Shown: positions 47,482 through 58,284, counted from the stretch's first letter. The stretch: DNA of 64,000 nt from Siphonodentalium dalli (GCA_032622095.1 CP136061.1:133633587-133697586); one strand, 5' to 3'. Made by a program: numbers and translations. Notes: generated by a model from the letters alone, not told the origin.

Positions 47482-49443
47482 ATGGAGCATATCATAACAG
47501 AATCATATGATCTCATTAACGGCACAGATGTTGGTTCAATCTCATACGATCAAAGTGAAAATACCACTATTTGTCCTGACATTGAAAATGTCGACAATCC
47601 CTCGAATATGGACGAACCAGTAGATCTTTCAGCTTCTATAGAGCTAACGAATAACCTCTTAAAGGAATCTCCAGTAAACAATAATAGTCATATCGCACAA
47701 GCGTTATCGTGGTGCTCTAGTTTTATTCACAATACCACCAAAGATGATTTCTTATGCATTATCATGGATTCTTGTCACGGCTCGGAACAACAACTTGAGA
47801 AACTTCGCCAGAACCTATTTAATCACTTACAATATTCACCAAACCATGGAGTAGATACAACCGTGACACTGAAAAAGAGACTTAAACCCAAGAAAACTGA
47901 CAAAGCTGACACTACAAATCAACTCTCGCTCGCAGATAAGCTGTCCCGGGATATATACAATCTCTTGATGTACATGGTAGACGGTAATGAAGGATGTATT
48001 TCTGACATGTTGAACACTTCAGGGGCAACAACTCGAAGCCATTCCGTCTCTCAACCACCAAAAGCCTTGGAATCCGACATACAGTCAAAATTTGACACCA
48101 TTATGCGTTCTATGACCGACATTAAGATGGACTTGAGTGTTCTGAAGGAATGGAATTCCAAAATAAATAAGGCTATTAATATAGATATCCCCATGATACA
48201 GGGAAACATCTCTGGATTGGATATCAGAGTGAAATATGTTGAAGAGGACGTTGCCGAAATTAAAAGAATAGTACATGAAAACAAACAAAAAATTGAGCAA
48301 CTACAAGATGATAACCTGAACGGTTCAAACCATATAAAAACTGATTTTACTGTTCTGCGTCAGGACTTCTCAGACGTCTTAGACCGCATGAGTATAGAAT
48401 ATGCAAAAATAAATTCAAACTCTGCAAAACTAGATGCACTAACCGGTCAAGTACAAGAACTGATTGAATGCGGACAAAATTGTGATTCTCCTAATGTAAA
48501 CAAGGCATCGTGCACCGCAGAATGTGTTGACTTTATTAAAAGCACGATGGGAACCTTCTTCAGTGAGCTGACACAAAGGATGCAATCTACATACAAATCA
48601 GATGATGGTACTCAATCAACTTCGTCCAAAGTAGATGTCATTGATACTGAATCAATTAGATCAGTCGATGTCGAGTCCACCGTCGGAGAAATGAACCTAA
48701 CCGCTCATCGGCAACGTGCATCATCACCGCGACTGTCGAGATCTAATTCTCCAACATGTTCTCATTCTCACACTCAACATCATTCACGCTCATCGCGCCA
48801 TCGTTCTCGTTCATCTCGACGTTATCGCCCGCGTTCACCTCAGGGTTCACGCTCATCAAGACGTCGTCGCTCCCAATCACGACGTCATTCATTCTCACGT
48901 TCACCAAGGCGACACCGTTCTCACTCATCTAGAAGACGCCGTTCATCTCACAGTAGATCTTATTCGCCTAGAAATTCATATTCGACTCACAGGAAGCTTT
49001 ACCCTGAATACCACGATCGTGCTCGGCCAAACTATAATGGTAACTATCACTATACAAAAGCTCCGATAGGCCAGCGATGGAACAACGGACAACAAAATGG
49101 TATAAATAATAGTCGTGCTAGACGCACTCCAAAGTTGAATTATAGTTCTAGAATCCCAATTAAGACCGACCGAGTACTTCTGAGAGACATAGACAGTAAC
49201 TACTCTTCAGACGACATTGAGAAATACATGTATGACAACAGAGTGGAATTTTCTATAGTTCGCCTCTATCCAAGTGTAAATGGAACTTCTACTGCCAGGA
49301 TAAATGTATTAAATGACCACTCTGAATTTATTCTGGACAGAGACTTCTGGCCGGTGGGTATGACATGCACTCGGATGGATACTACCAGACTGGATTGTTC
49401 TCGTGAACAACTGAACAGCAGCCGCGCCCCTAGCTGGCACTAA
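47482..49443 (+). CDS. LINE ORF1 protein with coiled coil, RS domain and RRM-like end
   Basis: 653 residues from the ATG at 47482. An acidic N-terminal half is followed by a heptad-rich region at about residues 205-330 (DIRVKYVEEDVAEIKRIV and around), a probable coiled coil for trimer or dimer formation. Residues 410-505 form a strongly basic Arg/Ser-rich domain (for example SRSSRHRSRSSRRYRPRSP) like that of SR splicing factors. Residues 556-640 (VLLRDIDSNYSSDDIEKYM, then TARINVLNDHSEF) look like a degenerate RRM or related fold found at the end of some LINE ORF1 proteins. ORF1 proteins bind element RNA and act as chaperones. No CCHC knuckle is present. The RS domain is an unusual nucleic-acid-binding module for ORF1. 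Confidence 0.8.
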   Translation: MEHIITESYDLINGTDVGSISYDQSENTTICPDIENVDNPSNMDEPVDLSASIELTNNLLKESPVNNNSHIAQALSWCSSFIHNTTKDDFLCIIMDSCHGSEQQLEKLRQNLFNHLQYSPNHGVDTTVTLKKRLKPKKTDKADTTNQLSLADKLSRDIYNLLMYMVDGNEGCISDMLNTSGATTRSHSVSQPPKALESDIQSKFDTIMRSMTDIKMDLSVLKEWNSKINKAINIDIPMIQGNISGLDIRVKYVEEDVAEIKRIVHENKQKIEQLQDDNLNGSNHIKTDFTVLRQDFSDVLDRMSIEYAKINSNSAKLDALTGQVQELIECGQNCDSPNVNKASCTAECVDFIKSTMGTFFSELTQRMQSTYKSDDGTQSTSSKVDVIDTESIRSVDVESTVGEMNLTAHRQRASSPRLSRSNSPTCSHSHTQHHSRSSRHRSRSSRRYRPRSPQGSRSSRRRRSQSRRHSFSRSPRRHRSHSSRRRRSSHSRSYSPRNSYSTHRKLYPEYHDRARPNYNGNYHYTKAPIGQRWNNGQQNGINNSRARRTPKLNYSSRIPIKTDRVLLRDIDSNYSSDDIEKYMYDNRVEFSIVRLYPSVNGTSTARINVLNDHSEFILDRDFWPVGMTCTRMDTTRLDCSREQLNSSRAPSWH

Positions 49444-49480
49444 ACTGCATCATTGAGATCAGAACTATAGTTCTTCTCTG

Positions 49481-52400
49481 ATGATGTCACTTCTTTATAC
49501 ATATTTTATTTTCAGCATGTTATCCTTTATGTCATGGAATGCCACTGGCATCTTTTCATCCTCCTCCTACTTATCTAGATTTCTCGATAGGCAGGGAGTG
49601 GACGTTTGTGGCATCTCAGAACATTGGCTGAAGGAATCCAATATATCGTTCATGGACCATATATCACAATACTATAACTCCTACACTGTATGTGACGCAA
49701 CACCCGGCCCTCCTGATAAAAAGGGTCGACCAAAAGCCGGAGTAGCTATTTTTTGGCATAAGCAGTGGAATGATAATGTATCAATTATCGACACTGAAGA
49801 TGATAGAATTATTGGAATTCAACTATACATTAATCAATGGACATTTTACTACATATTCCAAGTATATCTTCCTTCCAGCAATTACTCTGACGATTTTTTC
49901 TCAAAGTATATTGAGAAAGTGTCAAATTTATTTGACTATTATAGTTCGTTGGGAACTGTAATCGTTATGGGGGACTTTAACGTAAATTCCTTTCGCCCAA
50001 ATTACAGAGGCACGCTATTGACAAATATGTTTATGGACAAAGGTGTTTGCTCTCCAATTGAAAAATCGTTCAAAACTACCACGGTAAAAACATTCGTACC
50101 ACCGACATATCCTGATTCCGGTTCAATTATAGACCATTTCCTTATTCATAAAGCAATGAGCCACAAAATACAAACAGTTGATATTTTACAAGATGATAGC
50201 ATCGACGTATCAACGCATCGTCCCATTGTATTATGTATGAATGACGAAGTACTTCAGCCTCAGGCCTCCCATGTACAGTGCTCGTCAAAATTAAAATGGT
50301 CAGCTCTGAATTCAAATCCGACACTCGCTCGTACGTTTGCGACAAACGTGGGTAAAAATTGCCCTACTGTTGAAATAGATAGTGTATCTTCGATTGATAA
50401 CTATTATAATTCCTTAGTTTCTGCTCTCAGTAATGCAGCCTCAGAAGTTGTTCCTAAATCAAAATTCCGTAGTCATATTAAACCATATTGGAACAAATCG
50501 TTAAAATCCGCCCACTTTAATATGCGCGAGTGTCGCAGATGCTGGTTGGCAGAAGGCAAACCTCATTACGAAGGTTCAAATTCATATCGCCATTATAAAG
50601 AAGCAAAACGCTCTTTTCGACGTACACATCGCAAAATTTCAGAACAATTTATGCGGGACCGTGATGCCGAAATCGACAAGTGCGCAGAAATAGATCAGAA
50701 TACATTCTATCGATTGGTCAATTACAAACGCAGAGAACGTAACACGCTATCGCCGTCACATTTCGTGCACAACGGTGAAACTCTCCGTACTAACCAGTCT
50801 ATATCTAATGCATGGGCATCATACTATGGAAACCTATTCATACCACTACAAAATGAGCAGTTTGACGCTAATCATCTTAAATCGGTTAATTCATATGTAT
50901 CGTCTATTAAAAAAGACAAATATACCGACCTTGATAAAATTCTCTGCTGTCCAGTTAGTGAATCAGAGTTGACCGATATTATACCTAAACTCAACAGGAA
51001 TAAAGCAGCGGGACATGACTCGATAACAAATGAACACATTGTTTATAGCGCACCGTGCATAGTTTGTAAATTGTGCCACCTTTTCAGTAAGAAGTTAGAA
51101 TTTTCATATGTTCCTAACAATGCCAAGAAAGGAGTGATGATATCTCTATATAAAGGCGGTAAAAAGTCAAAACAAGCATTTGACAGCTACAGACCAATTA
51201 CAATCATGCCTGCTTTATATAAACTATATGAGAAAATGATACTTATGCGCTTGCAATCATACACGCCAAACAATATAGCCATCAACCCACTCCAACATGG
51301 TTTTCAGAGCGGAGTAAGCTGTATGGCAACTTCGTACGTATTACAGGAGTGCATTTCCTACACTAAAGAGACGCACAGTAAATTATTCGCCTGTTTTCTA
51401 GACGTCTCAAAAGCGTTTGATTCCGTCTGGTTAAATGGTCTTTTGTACAAATTGCATAAAAGAGGATTCAATGGTATTATATGGCACACTTTCAAAGCAC
51501 TCCTGACGGGTATCGAATGTTGCGTACGGTATAGAAATACTTTCTCAGACTGGTTTGGCATCTTTCAAGGAGCTAGACAAGGCTCTATCCTCTCACCTCT
51601 ATTTTATATGATGTATGTAGACGACCTCATATACGAGTTGGAAAATTCTTTATGTGGCCTCCACATGCATGATATAAAGTGCACTTCGCCAGTACAGGCG
51701 GATGACATGGTACTTCTATCACTTTCAGAGTCAGGCCTACGTACTTTGTATAATATTTGTCTAGAATATAGCTTGAAATGGAGATACCTTTATAACTCAT
51801 CCAAGACATTCATCATTGTTTTCAACGAAACGCAACGTGAATTCATTAAATCACAGAGATCGTGGCAATTTGGCAACAGTGTAATACATGAAGTCGAATC
51901 TGGAACACACTTGGGAATCCCTATTGAGAAATTCAGCTTTAACTCAAAACTTGCAAACAAAATTTGCACAAAACTCAAAGGCACATATCTATCGCTGACC
52001 AATGCAGGATTATACGCAGGCGGTATCACCCCATACAGTTGTTTCAGTATCTACAAGTCCATCGTCCTCCCTAAGGCTCTGTACGGTAGTGAACTGTTCT
52101 GGAATATATCTAATGTTTCTCATGCATACACGGAGAGAGCACATAGATTTTGCCTAAAACATATTCAAGGATTCCCACAACAAACCAGAACTTGCATCGT
52201 ACAGGGGCTTCTGGGGTGCGGTGGGCTTGAATCCTATATTGATAAAAGGAAATTAAGCTTACTAGCAACATTATGTAGACTAAATACAAATAAGACCGCT
52301 AAATCCGTGTTCCTAGTGCGGCTTCATAGTCATATTCTTGGAATTTCTCACCCACAATCCTTCATGGCAGATATTTCTACAGTTCTAAAGAGGTATAACT

Positions 52401-52966
52401 TATATGAGTACCTAGAACGCTATACGCTCGAAAGCACGTTTCCCACCAAATCATACTGGAAGAATATCGTAAAAACTGAGATTAACACTATAAATGCACT
52501 TGAGTGGAGAAAGAGTATTGAATCAAATAGTGATCTGGCACAATATGGACTTACACAAACCAAACTCAATTCCTCGTTACTGTGGCAAACATGCAGGCTT
52601 TATCCAGATGAAAAATTTACATTTCTTATGATTGCTAGACTTATCGCTCACACCGCATATAAAGATAACGGGCTTTGTCTACTATGTAATACGCAATATC
52701 AATGCATTATAGAACATACCATAATAAACTGCACTTCCATATCGAATACAAGGAATAATATTTGGTACGATATCATTAACACGTTCGGAATAGATGCTTT
52801 TATGTATATGGACGAGTTGACAGGGGCAAAGCAGTTATCCATATTTCTGGGGAATATACCATCTTCTTTAGTAGAAATGGGAAATTGTTCATTACCATTT
52901 GCAGTACACTTTTTCGCCAAATCAAGTCTCAAGCTATGGTATTGCTTGGCCTTGTTAAGAAATTGA
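49481..52966 (+). CDS. LINE ORF2: endonuclease-reverse transcriptase
   Basis: 1,161 residues. Residues 1-260 are the endonuclease: SFMSWNATGI, the glutamate in GISEHWL, VIVMGDFNVN, SIIDHFLIHK and STHRPIVL, where the usual SDH is STH. Residues about 500-830 are the reverse transcriptase: NKAAGHDSITNEHI, YRPITIMPALYKLYEK, ACFLDVSKAFDSVW (motif A), GARQGSILSPLFYMMYVDDL (motif B), and QADDMVLLS (motif C, with Gln where Tyr or Phe is usual). Near the C-terminus CLLCNTQYQCIIEHTIINC is a C-x2-C...H-x4-C zinc motif. The protein nicks target DNA and primes cDNA synthesis there. ATG at 49481 is the first in frame; a second at 49517 immediately precedes the endonuclease. Confidence 0.9.
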   Translation: MMSLLYTYFIFSMLSFMSWNATGIFSSSSYLSRFLDRQGVDVCGISEHWLKESNISFMDHISQYYNSYTVCDATPGPPDKKGRPKAGVAIFWHKQWNDNVSIIDTEDDRIIGIQLYINQWTFYYIFQVYLPSSNYSDDFFSKYIEKVSNLFDYYSSLGTVIVMGDFNVNSFRPNYRGTLLTNMFMDKGVCSPIEKSFKTTTVKTFVPPTYPDSGSIIDHFLIHKAMSHKIQTVDILQDDSIDVSTHRPIVLCMNDEVLQPQASHVQCSSKLKWSALNSNPTLARTFATNVGKNCPTVEIDSVSSIDNYYNSLVSALSNAASEVVPKSKFRSHIKPYWNKSLKSAHFNMRECRRCWLAEGKPHYEGSNSYRHYKEAKRSFRRTHRKISEQFMRDRDAEIDKCAEIDQNTFYRLVNYKRRERNTLSPSHFVHNGETLRTNQSISNAWASYYGNLFIPLQNEQFDANHLKSVNSYVSSIKKDKYTDLDKILCCPVSESELTDIIPKLNRNKAAGHDSITNEHIVYSAPCIVCKLCHLFSKKLEFSYVPNNAKKGVMISLYKGGKKSKQAFDSYRPITIMPALYKLYEKMILMRLQSYTPNNIAINPLQHGFQSGVSCMATSYVLQECISYTKETHSKLFACFLDVSKAFDSVWLNGLLYKLHKRGFNGIIWHTFKALLTGIECCVRYRNTFSDWFGIFQGARQGSILSPLFYMMYVDDLIYELENSLCGLHMHDIKCTSPVQADDMVLLSLSESGLRTLYNICLEYSLKWRYLYNSSKTFIIVFNETQREFIKSQRSWQFGNSVIHEVESGTHLGIPIEKFSFNSKLANKICTKLKGTYLSLTNAGLYAGGITPYSCFSIYKSIVLPKALYGSELFWNISNVSHAYTERAHRFCLKHIQGFPQQTRTCIVQGLLGCGGLESYIDKRKLSLLATLCRLNTNKTAKSVFLVRLHSHILGISHPQSFMADISTVLKRYNLYEYLERYTLESTFPTKSYWKNIVKTEINTINALEWRKSIESNSDLAQYGLTQTKLNSSLLWQTCRLYPDEKFTFLMIARLIAHTAYKDNGLCLLCNTQYQCIIEHTIINCTSISNTRNNIWYDIINTFGIDAFMYMDELTGAKQLSIFLGNIPSSLVEMGNCSLPFAVHFFAKSSLKLWYCLALLRN

Positions 52967-53109
52967 TTGACAATTACATCTTATTAAACATGAGCAATAT
53001 ATAATAAATATAGCTTCCAAGTGACTGTATTCGACAAGGCATATTGAAATACTTTTAAATATGTTTATATGTTAAAGAGTGTGGATGCGTGTGCGACAGA
53101 AACTCGAGC

Positions 53110-53114
53110 ATGAG

Positions 53115-53161
<47 letters not shown>

Positions 53162-53225
53162 AAAAGAAAGAGGGAGAGATATCACAGAGATAGAGATAGA
53201 GAGAGAGAGATCGAATGAGAAGGGA
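53110..53225. repeat. GA microsatellite
   Basis: (GA)n with interruptions. Open frames on either strand across it are low-complexity Arg/Glu or Ser/Leu translations and are not genes. Confidence 0.95.
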
Positions 53226-53492
53226 GAAACTGAGAGAGAGGGTGCATATGTTGGTATGGGTGGACTTGTGTACGTGTGCCTAAATGCATAATACACGAAT
53301 GAGTAGCGACTGTATGTTATTCCATTCCTTGTGATGTAACTTTGTTTTGTATAAACTTGTACTTGTATATATGTTGACATATTTGTGTCCATGTTTCTGT
53401 GTGTATATGTTCTGTATTCAATAACTCTTCACATATGGAGGACAATTAAAGATATATATATTTACTTTTATTCATAGTCAATAATACCGATG

Positions 53493-54170
53493 AAGACCAT
53501 GGGCGTGGCCGGCTAGGGTTCTATGGGTTCGGACGAACTCGCCCTTGAAAATAGAGTGTCCTCGTCGCCTGACTTACATGGTTCGACAGTTCGTTGGCTC
53601 GGGCAACTGCGGGGGTTCGTTAAGTTAAAGTGATGTGAAACACTCCGGTGGGTGATCAAATAGATATGGATAATAATCTTGTTCAAAGTAGTTATTTTAA
53701 CAAATATTATTTCTAAATTGACAATACACACCGTCCTTCTTATATATTAATTAAATGCAGTGACTGCCGAAATCGTTTTCGTTGGTTTATCGCAGATATA
53801 GAAGCGTCCCGATTCGAGTAGTAAATATTTACAATTTAGCGTAGTTCAGACAATGTTTTCTATGGAGTGGTACGGTCGATTTGCTTAAGATTTTCGGTGA
53901 AGTTAGTAGAATGCTACATTCCTCCAGTTGGCACAGCGTCCGAGCCAACGAACCGTCGAACTCTGGAAGTCAGGCGACGAGGGCACTTTTAAAAGCAGTC
54001 GGCAAAAGCATGATCGGCCTATATACTAGATTATTTCACTTTAAATTGAGGTCCGTATAATGTTTCAATGAAATCCGCACATACGCCGGGGCGAAAATTT
54101 GATTTTAATATGAATCAAATCAATACTACAATAGTCGATTCAATAGTCCCATGGCATGTCGGCATATCGT
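53493..54170. repeat. Fold-back repeat, larger copy with inserted loop
   Basis: Left arm GGGCGTGGCCGGCTAGGG through GTTGGCTCGGGCAAC, right arm CCGAGCCAACGAACCGTCG through GTCAGGCGACGAGGGC, then the same 3' part as 30570-30720. The loop holds about 320 bp (53635-53950) absent from the 30365 copy. That insert matches 58295-58600 and partly 10008-10150. Confidence 0.75.
53635..53950. repeat. Dispersed repeat of about 320 bp (copy 1)
   Basis: Begins AAAGTGATGTGAAAC, contains CTTGTTCAAAGTAGTTA, AATATTTACAATTTAGCGTAG and TCTATGGAGTGGTA, ends near AGTAGAATGCTACATTCC. The first 80 bases resemble the 3' subterminal part of the Helitron copies (AAAGTGATGTGAAACCCTC, GAATAGAGAATACTCTTG), so the two families may share an origin. 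Confidence 0.65.
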
Positions 54171-55817
54171 CGCATGAGTGCTTAGGTGTTCTAAGTCCAC
54201 ATTACCCTTTTTGTTGGAAGTATTAAAATTTTTATACCAAGTTCATGTATATCGGTAAATAGCTAATGGACGGTTGTCTCATATTTGATTCGAGAACAAT
54301 AAGTACTAAATAGCAGTCATGGGTGTTCAACTTGATGGGGTTGAGAAGTAATATTGATTTGTCTGTTTGGACATAGAACATTCTAGTCACATTCTCGCCA
54401 TTTTGTTCCATGCTTAATTGGTTGCGCACATAGAACATTCCAGCACACATGAACAGGAAGCATCCATTTGCACAGAAAGTGTGTAATTGCTTAGCTCTTT
54501 ATGCAACTTTATGCAATAATGATCCCAGATGATTGGCAGATTGAGAAACAATAATATAAATAAAAGTCCAACGTCGTCAAACACACAAAAGAAAACATTA
54601 TTGAATTTATTGTCGGCTTGACATCTTAAAGATGCGAAACTTGTTTGGGCACACTATTTAGGCACCACGATGTTATTTAAATGGTTGCATTGGCGTATAT
54701 ATTAAGATAGTCCATAAACCAACCGGGGACAAGCTTACATTTAGAACCGATGTATAATAATAATTCAGAGCCAACTACACGTTTTTATAATTTATCGAGA
54801 CCCACAAATAATTATAAAGCATTTAATCCACCATTGATTTACATCATTATTAGCGCGCGCCGCGTGTATACTGTTCTGCAAATTCTTGATAGCTGTGGTC
54901 CGATGGGCATTTTATTTATAGATAATTGGTTTTTCCAGTTTAAAAGTCGAACTGCGCGACCAGGAGGCCGGTAAAAGGTGTAGTTGGGAATTTCAATTTC
55001 GTTTATTGTCCTTTACATTATTAAGTCAATAATGTTGATTTTTGGTTTGTGACAAGCTATGTCAATTACCAATAAAAGAAATATAAAAGATAATTTGTAA
55101 GTCTTATAATTCAACTTTTATAGATATGTTTCGTTCTGCAGCCCACTGATGATTGTAGTCAGAGACGTCCGAATCGGCCGCCGGTTCGTTAATTAGGTGC
55201 TGGTTGTTATTGTTATTTTAACGGAATTCTGAGTTGGTCATTCGCGAAACCAATATATTTTATATTATATAATTACAAGCATGGATATATAATATATGAT
55301 CTTGAGCGCGTTACCATTACTGACTATGGTTTTCTTGTGTTAATATGTTGATTAGAGATTCAGATCGTAACAGCTTAGCGACTATGTTACTCTGATCAGA
55401 TACATGTAACTAACATACCGGGTGCTAAGATATTGTGCACTATACGACTTGAGCATCTTTACACAATTGAGTCCATGTCACCACATTTATGTACATTGCA
55501 TAGTGACCGAAACCCTCCCCATGATGTGCACATTAACACCACACCAATATGATAAACACGGAATATGGGGCGTGTATATTCTTGGAAATGCGTCAATGGA
55601 CACGGAATGTGTTCCGGTTACTAACAACAACAAAAAACGGCGAAAACCATGTCAAATTGAAATATGTTTTAACTAAAGAGAAACATATATCCCAAGCTGA
55701 TTTCTGACAAGTGATACATTATACAACATGCATGCAATAGGACACTTTTGGCATTCGCATAATAACTGTCGAATACGACAATAGTGCGTCGTCCGTGGCA
55801 CTCTATATATGCATGCA
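54171..55817. other. 1.6 kb without recognised genes
   Basis: AT-rich, no exon or RNA gene supported, and no repeat structure noticed beyond short AT runs. Confidence 0.4.
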
Positions 55818-56341
55818 TCTACTATGTATTTTGGTACTTCTGTCTGTTTGTTTGTTAGCAATGGCCGGAAAAACTGCCGGACGGATTTCGACGAAATTTG
55901 ATATCTAGGGGAAATTTTGTCCGGGGATTGTTTTGGACGGGTCAAATCGTGACCCCGACCTGACCTTGACCTTCAAAATGGTCAATTCAAGATCCAATCG
56001 GGTAAAACGGACGGATTTCGACGAAATTTTATACCTAGGGGTACTTTTGTCCGGGGAGTATTTTGGACGGGACAAATTGTGACCCCGACCTGACATTGAC
56101 CTTCAAAATGGTCAATTCAAGGTCAAATCGGGTAAAACGGACGGATTTCGACGAAATTTTATACCTAGGGTTACTTTTGTCCGGAGAGTGTTTTGGACGG
56201 GTCAAATCGTGACCCCGACCTGACCTTGACCTACAAAATGGTCAATTCAAGGTCAAATCGCGCCTTTCAACTGATTTCGATGTTAGATCCGGATGAAAGC
56301 AGAGGGGAAACAGCCCGGACGAAGTCGGGCCCACCAGCTAG
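55818..56341 (+). mobile_element. Small Helitron-like element, second family
   Basis: Starts A|TCTACTATGTATTTTGG followed by (TCTG/TTTG)n and ends with the hairpin CCCGGACGAAGTCGGG (56314-56329), eight bases, then CTAG|T at 56338-56341. This is Helitron end structure. Its interior is a tandem array of 130 bp units. It shares the start style (TCTAnTA plus a TCTG repeat) with copies A-C but not the body. No protein is encoded. Confidence 0.75.
55879..56262. repeat. Tandem repeat, 130 bp unit, about three copies
   Basis: ACGGATTTCGACGAAATTT occurs at 55881, 56011 and 56141. Each unit continues with CTAGGGG/CTAGGGT, TTTTGTCCGG, TTTTGGACGGG, GTGACCCCGACCTGAC and AAAATGGTCAATTCAAG. High identity between units. 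Confidence 0.9.
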
Positions 56342-57836
56342 TAGAATATATACTCGAACATGTGATGATCTCGATTAATAATATAGTGTTCGAAACAATA
56401 AATCCAATGGGGGTAACAAGACTTAAATTTTAGTGTCATACTGTGAATTTTCAGATTTAGAATTAAGTATCGGTGTCAGGGTTCGCAACGTACCGTCGGC
56501 ACCAGGACATTCGATATATACGGTTATGCCATGAGAACAGTATCGGAACCGCGATACTGGTGCCGCAGTACCAGTCATATTTTATTTCCACCAACGAATT
56601 AACTTTTATGTATGCCTGCATAACCACCGACCCCACCTCGCATTACGACTTAGAACTAGGCCTAAAATAATGCTTAACACTAAAACAGAGATTTGCGGGA
56701 GGAAATTCACTGTAAACAGCTGTATATTAATTTCTGTGCATACTATTTATCATGGATGTTAACATGGACATGTAAATAGGAATGAGTCATTTTGAGGTCA
56801 TTCGGCCAAAAAACATGGCTGCCAGCGGCCATCTTGGATTTCAAAATTTGCAACAAAATACAACACGATAACTGCATGCAGTCAGTTTACCAGTTAGAAT
56901 TACATTATTTCTCTCATTCAAATTGGTTTTGAAGCCCAACTCATTGCCAAAACACTAAAAAAACAAGCAGGAAATATTTTTTGAAATTGCTTGTTGGTGG
57001 CTTTGACCACCCACCCACCCCGGCATACGTGCCGGAATTTTTTTTTCACCCCCCCCCCCGCCAGATCTAGAATATATTATTTGCACGCAGTTATCAAACT
57101 CCTTGATTGAACATATAGTATACATGCTCGCTCTAGTGGTCAAAACAGATCAGTGCACCAAGGAAACATAAAGTAATTCAGAGTCATTCTAAGCCGTATA
57201 CACATTAATGCTGAATTGGTCTATGTCGCATGGTTTAGTGCAAAAAGACACACAGGATGTCCTCAATGTTCAAGCATACACACGTGATTGCAGGATCTCC
57301 CTAATCTACAAAAATTCACCAGCATAATTATCTCAAATGAAATTCTAAACACAGAATGATATGGCTGAGAGCAACAACAAACACACCACATATCACCATG
57401 CATATATGTTATGTTCGTCATCAACATTGTATTTGTAAATATGTTAATGGGAGAGGGGCTGATGTATAAGTTGACAAAACTTGGGCCCCGATCCCTCTTG
57501 CAATATTATATTACAATAAAAATATATTCCAACTGAAGAATTAGGTGTGTTCAGTCAGCCCGGTCGCCCACACAATTCCGGCTCCACGATCCGTAATGGT
57601 CAGCCCAGTAAGTATAGCACCCCACCCCCAGTCCGGTGACCGTAGCCCCTGCATCGGGGAAATCCTGGTGCACCCCGGCGGTAATATCATGTGCACTGAT
57701 TAGTGAATCGAACAGGTTGGTGAGTAATCAAGAAATATGAAAACTCGAAGAGCGCAGCATTCAACTCAACTACTATTGTCGGAAATTCCATCCACATCTA
57801 TGGCACGAGTTCATAAAACACAACATTGAACTACGC
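56342..57836. other. 1.5 kb without recognised genes
   Basis: No exon supported. Contains C runs near 57050 and repeated ACCC. The GC-richer block 57540-57690 is not part of a recognisable gene. Confidence 0.4.
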
Positions 57837-58284
57837 ACAATTGTGACCCGCCATATCAAATCCAGTCGTAAGTCGGGATTTTTTTACCATGTGCCAATGC
57901 ATTCTCTTATATATGCGAGTCGCCTCGCATATATAAGAGAATGCATTGGCCTAACAATTTTTTATCATTTTTTTTTAAATAAATGTTTCTTAAAATTTTT
58001 AGGACATAAAATAAAAAACATCCATTACCCTGCAGGGAGTCCCACACATATATAGAAGCATATAGAAGAGTGTCGTCTGCTCATGTTTGTCTGGGGCTCT
58101 GTATGGGTGAAATTATAAAATTGTTAAAGAATACAAGACAAAATTATTAAAATTGTAAAAAATTGTTAGGCCAATGCATACTCTTATATATGCGAGGCGA
58201 CATATGGTCGACTCGCATATATAAGAGAATGCATTGGCACAGGGTAAAAAAAAATTTGGATTTGATATGGCGGGTCACAATTGT
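57837..58284. mobile_element. Nested double palindrome (fold-back whose arms are hairpins)
   Basis: Outer inverted repeat ACAATTGTGACCCGCCATAT (left from 57837, right ending at 58284). Inside each outer arm sits a complete hairpin of the TGTGCCAATGCATTCTC family (57892-57950 and about 58170-58240), and these two hairpins are also inverted relative to each other with AATTGTTAGGCC at their inner ends. The whole 448 bp is one palindrome made of two palindromes. Confidence 0.8.

Larger units (their letters stand above)
47482..53060 (+). mobile_element. Non-LTR retrotransposon with two intact ORFs
   Basis: ORF1 (47482-49443) and ORF2 (49481-52966) are on the same strand, 37 bases apart, in the order usual for two-ORF LINEs. 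ORF2 has an apurinic-type endonuclease followed by reverse transcriptase and a C-terminal zinc-binding motif. The 3' UTR is AT-rich with AATATATAATAAATA near 52998; the end is put near 53060, before a GA microsatellite, but this is an estimate. No frameshift or premature stop is seen in 5.5 kb, so the copy is young. The clade within the Jockey/CR1/I-like group is not settled by eye. Confidence 0.85.

Noticed and set aside
48716-49069. 117-codon His/Val-rich frame inside ORF1
   Set aside because: Frame-shifted reading of the Arg/Ser codon repeats of ORF1.
53072-53392. Ser/Leu-rich or Arg/Glu-rich frames
   Set aside because: Translations of the GA microsatellite.
55879-56262. Regular 130 bp direct repeats considered as a CRISPR array
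   Set aside because: Units are contiguous with no unique spacers, and the setting is animal DNA inside a Helitron-like unit.
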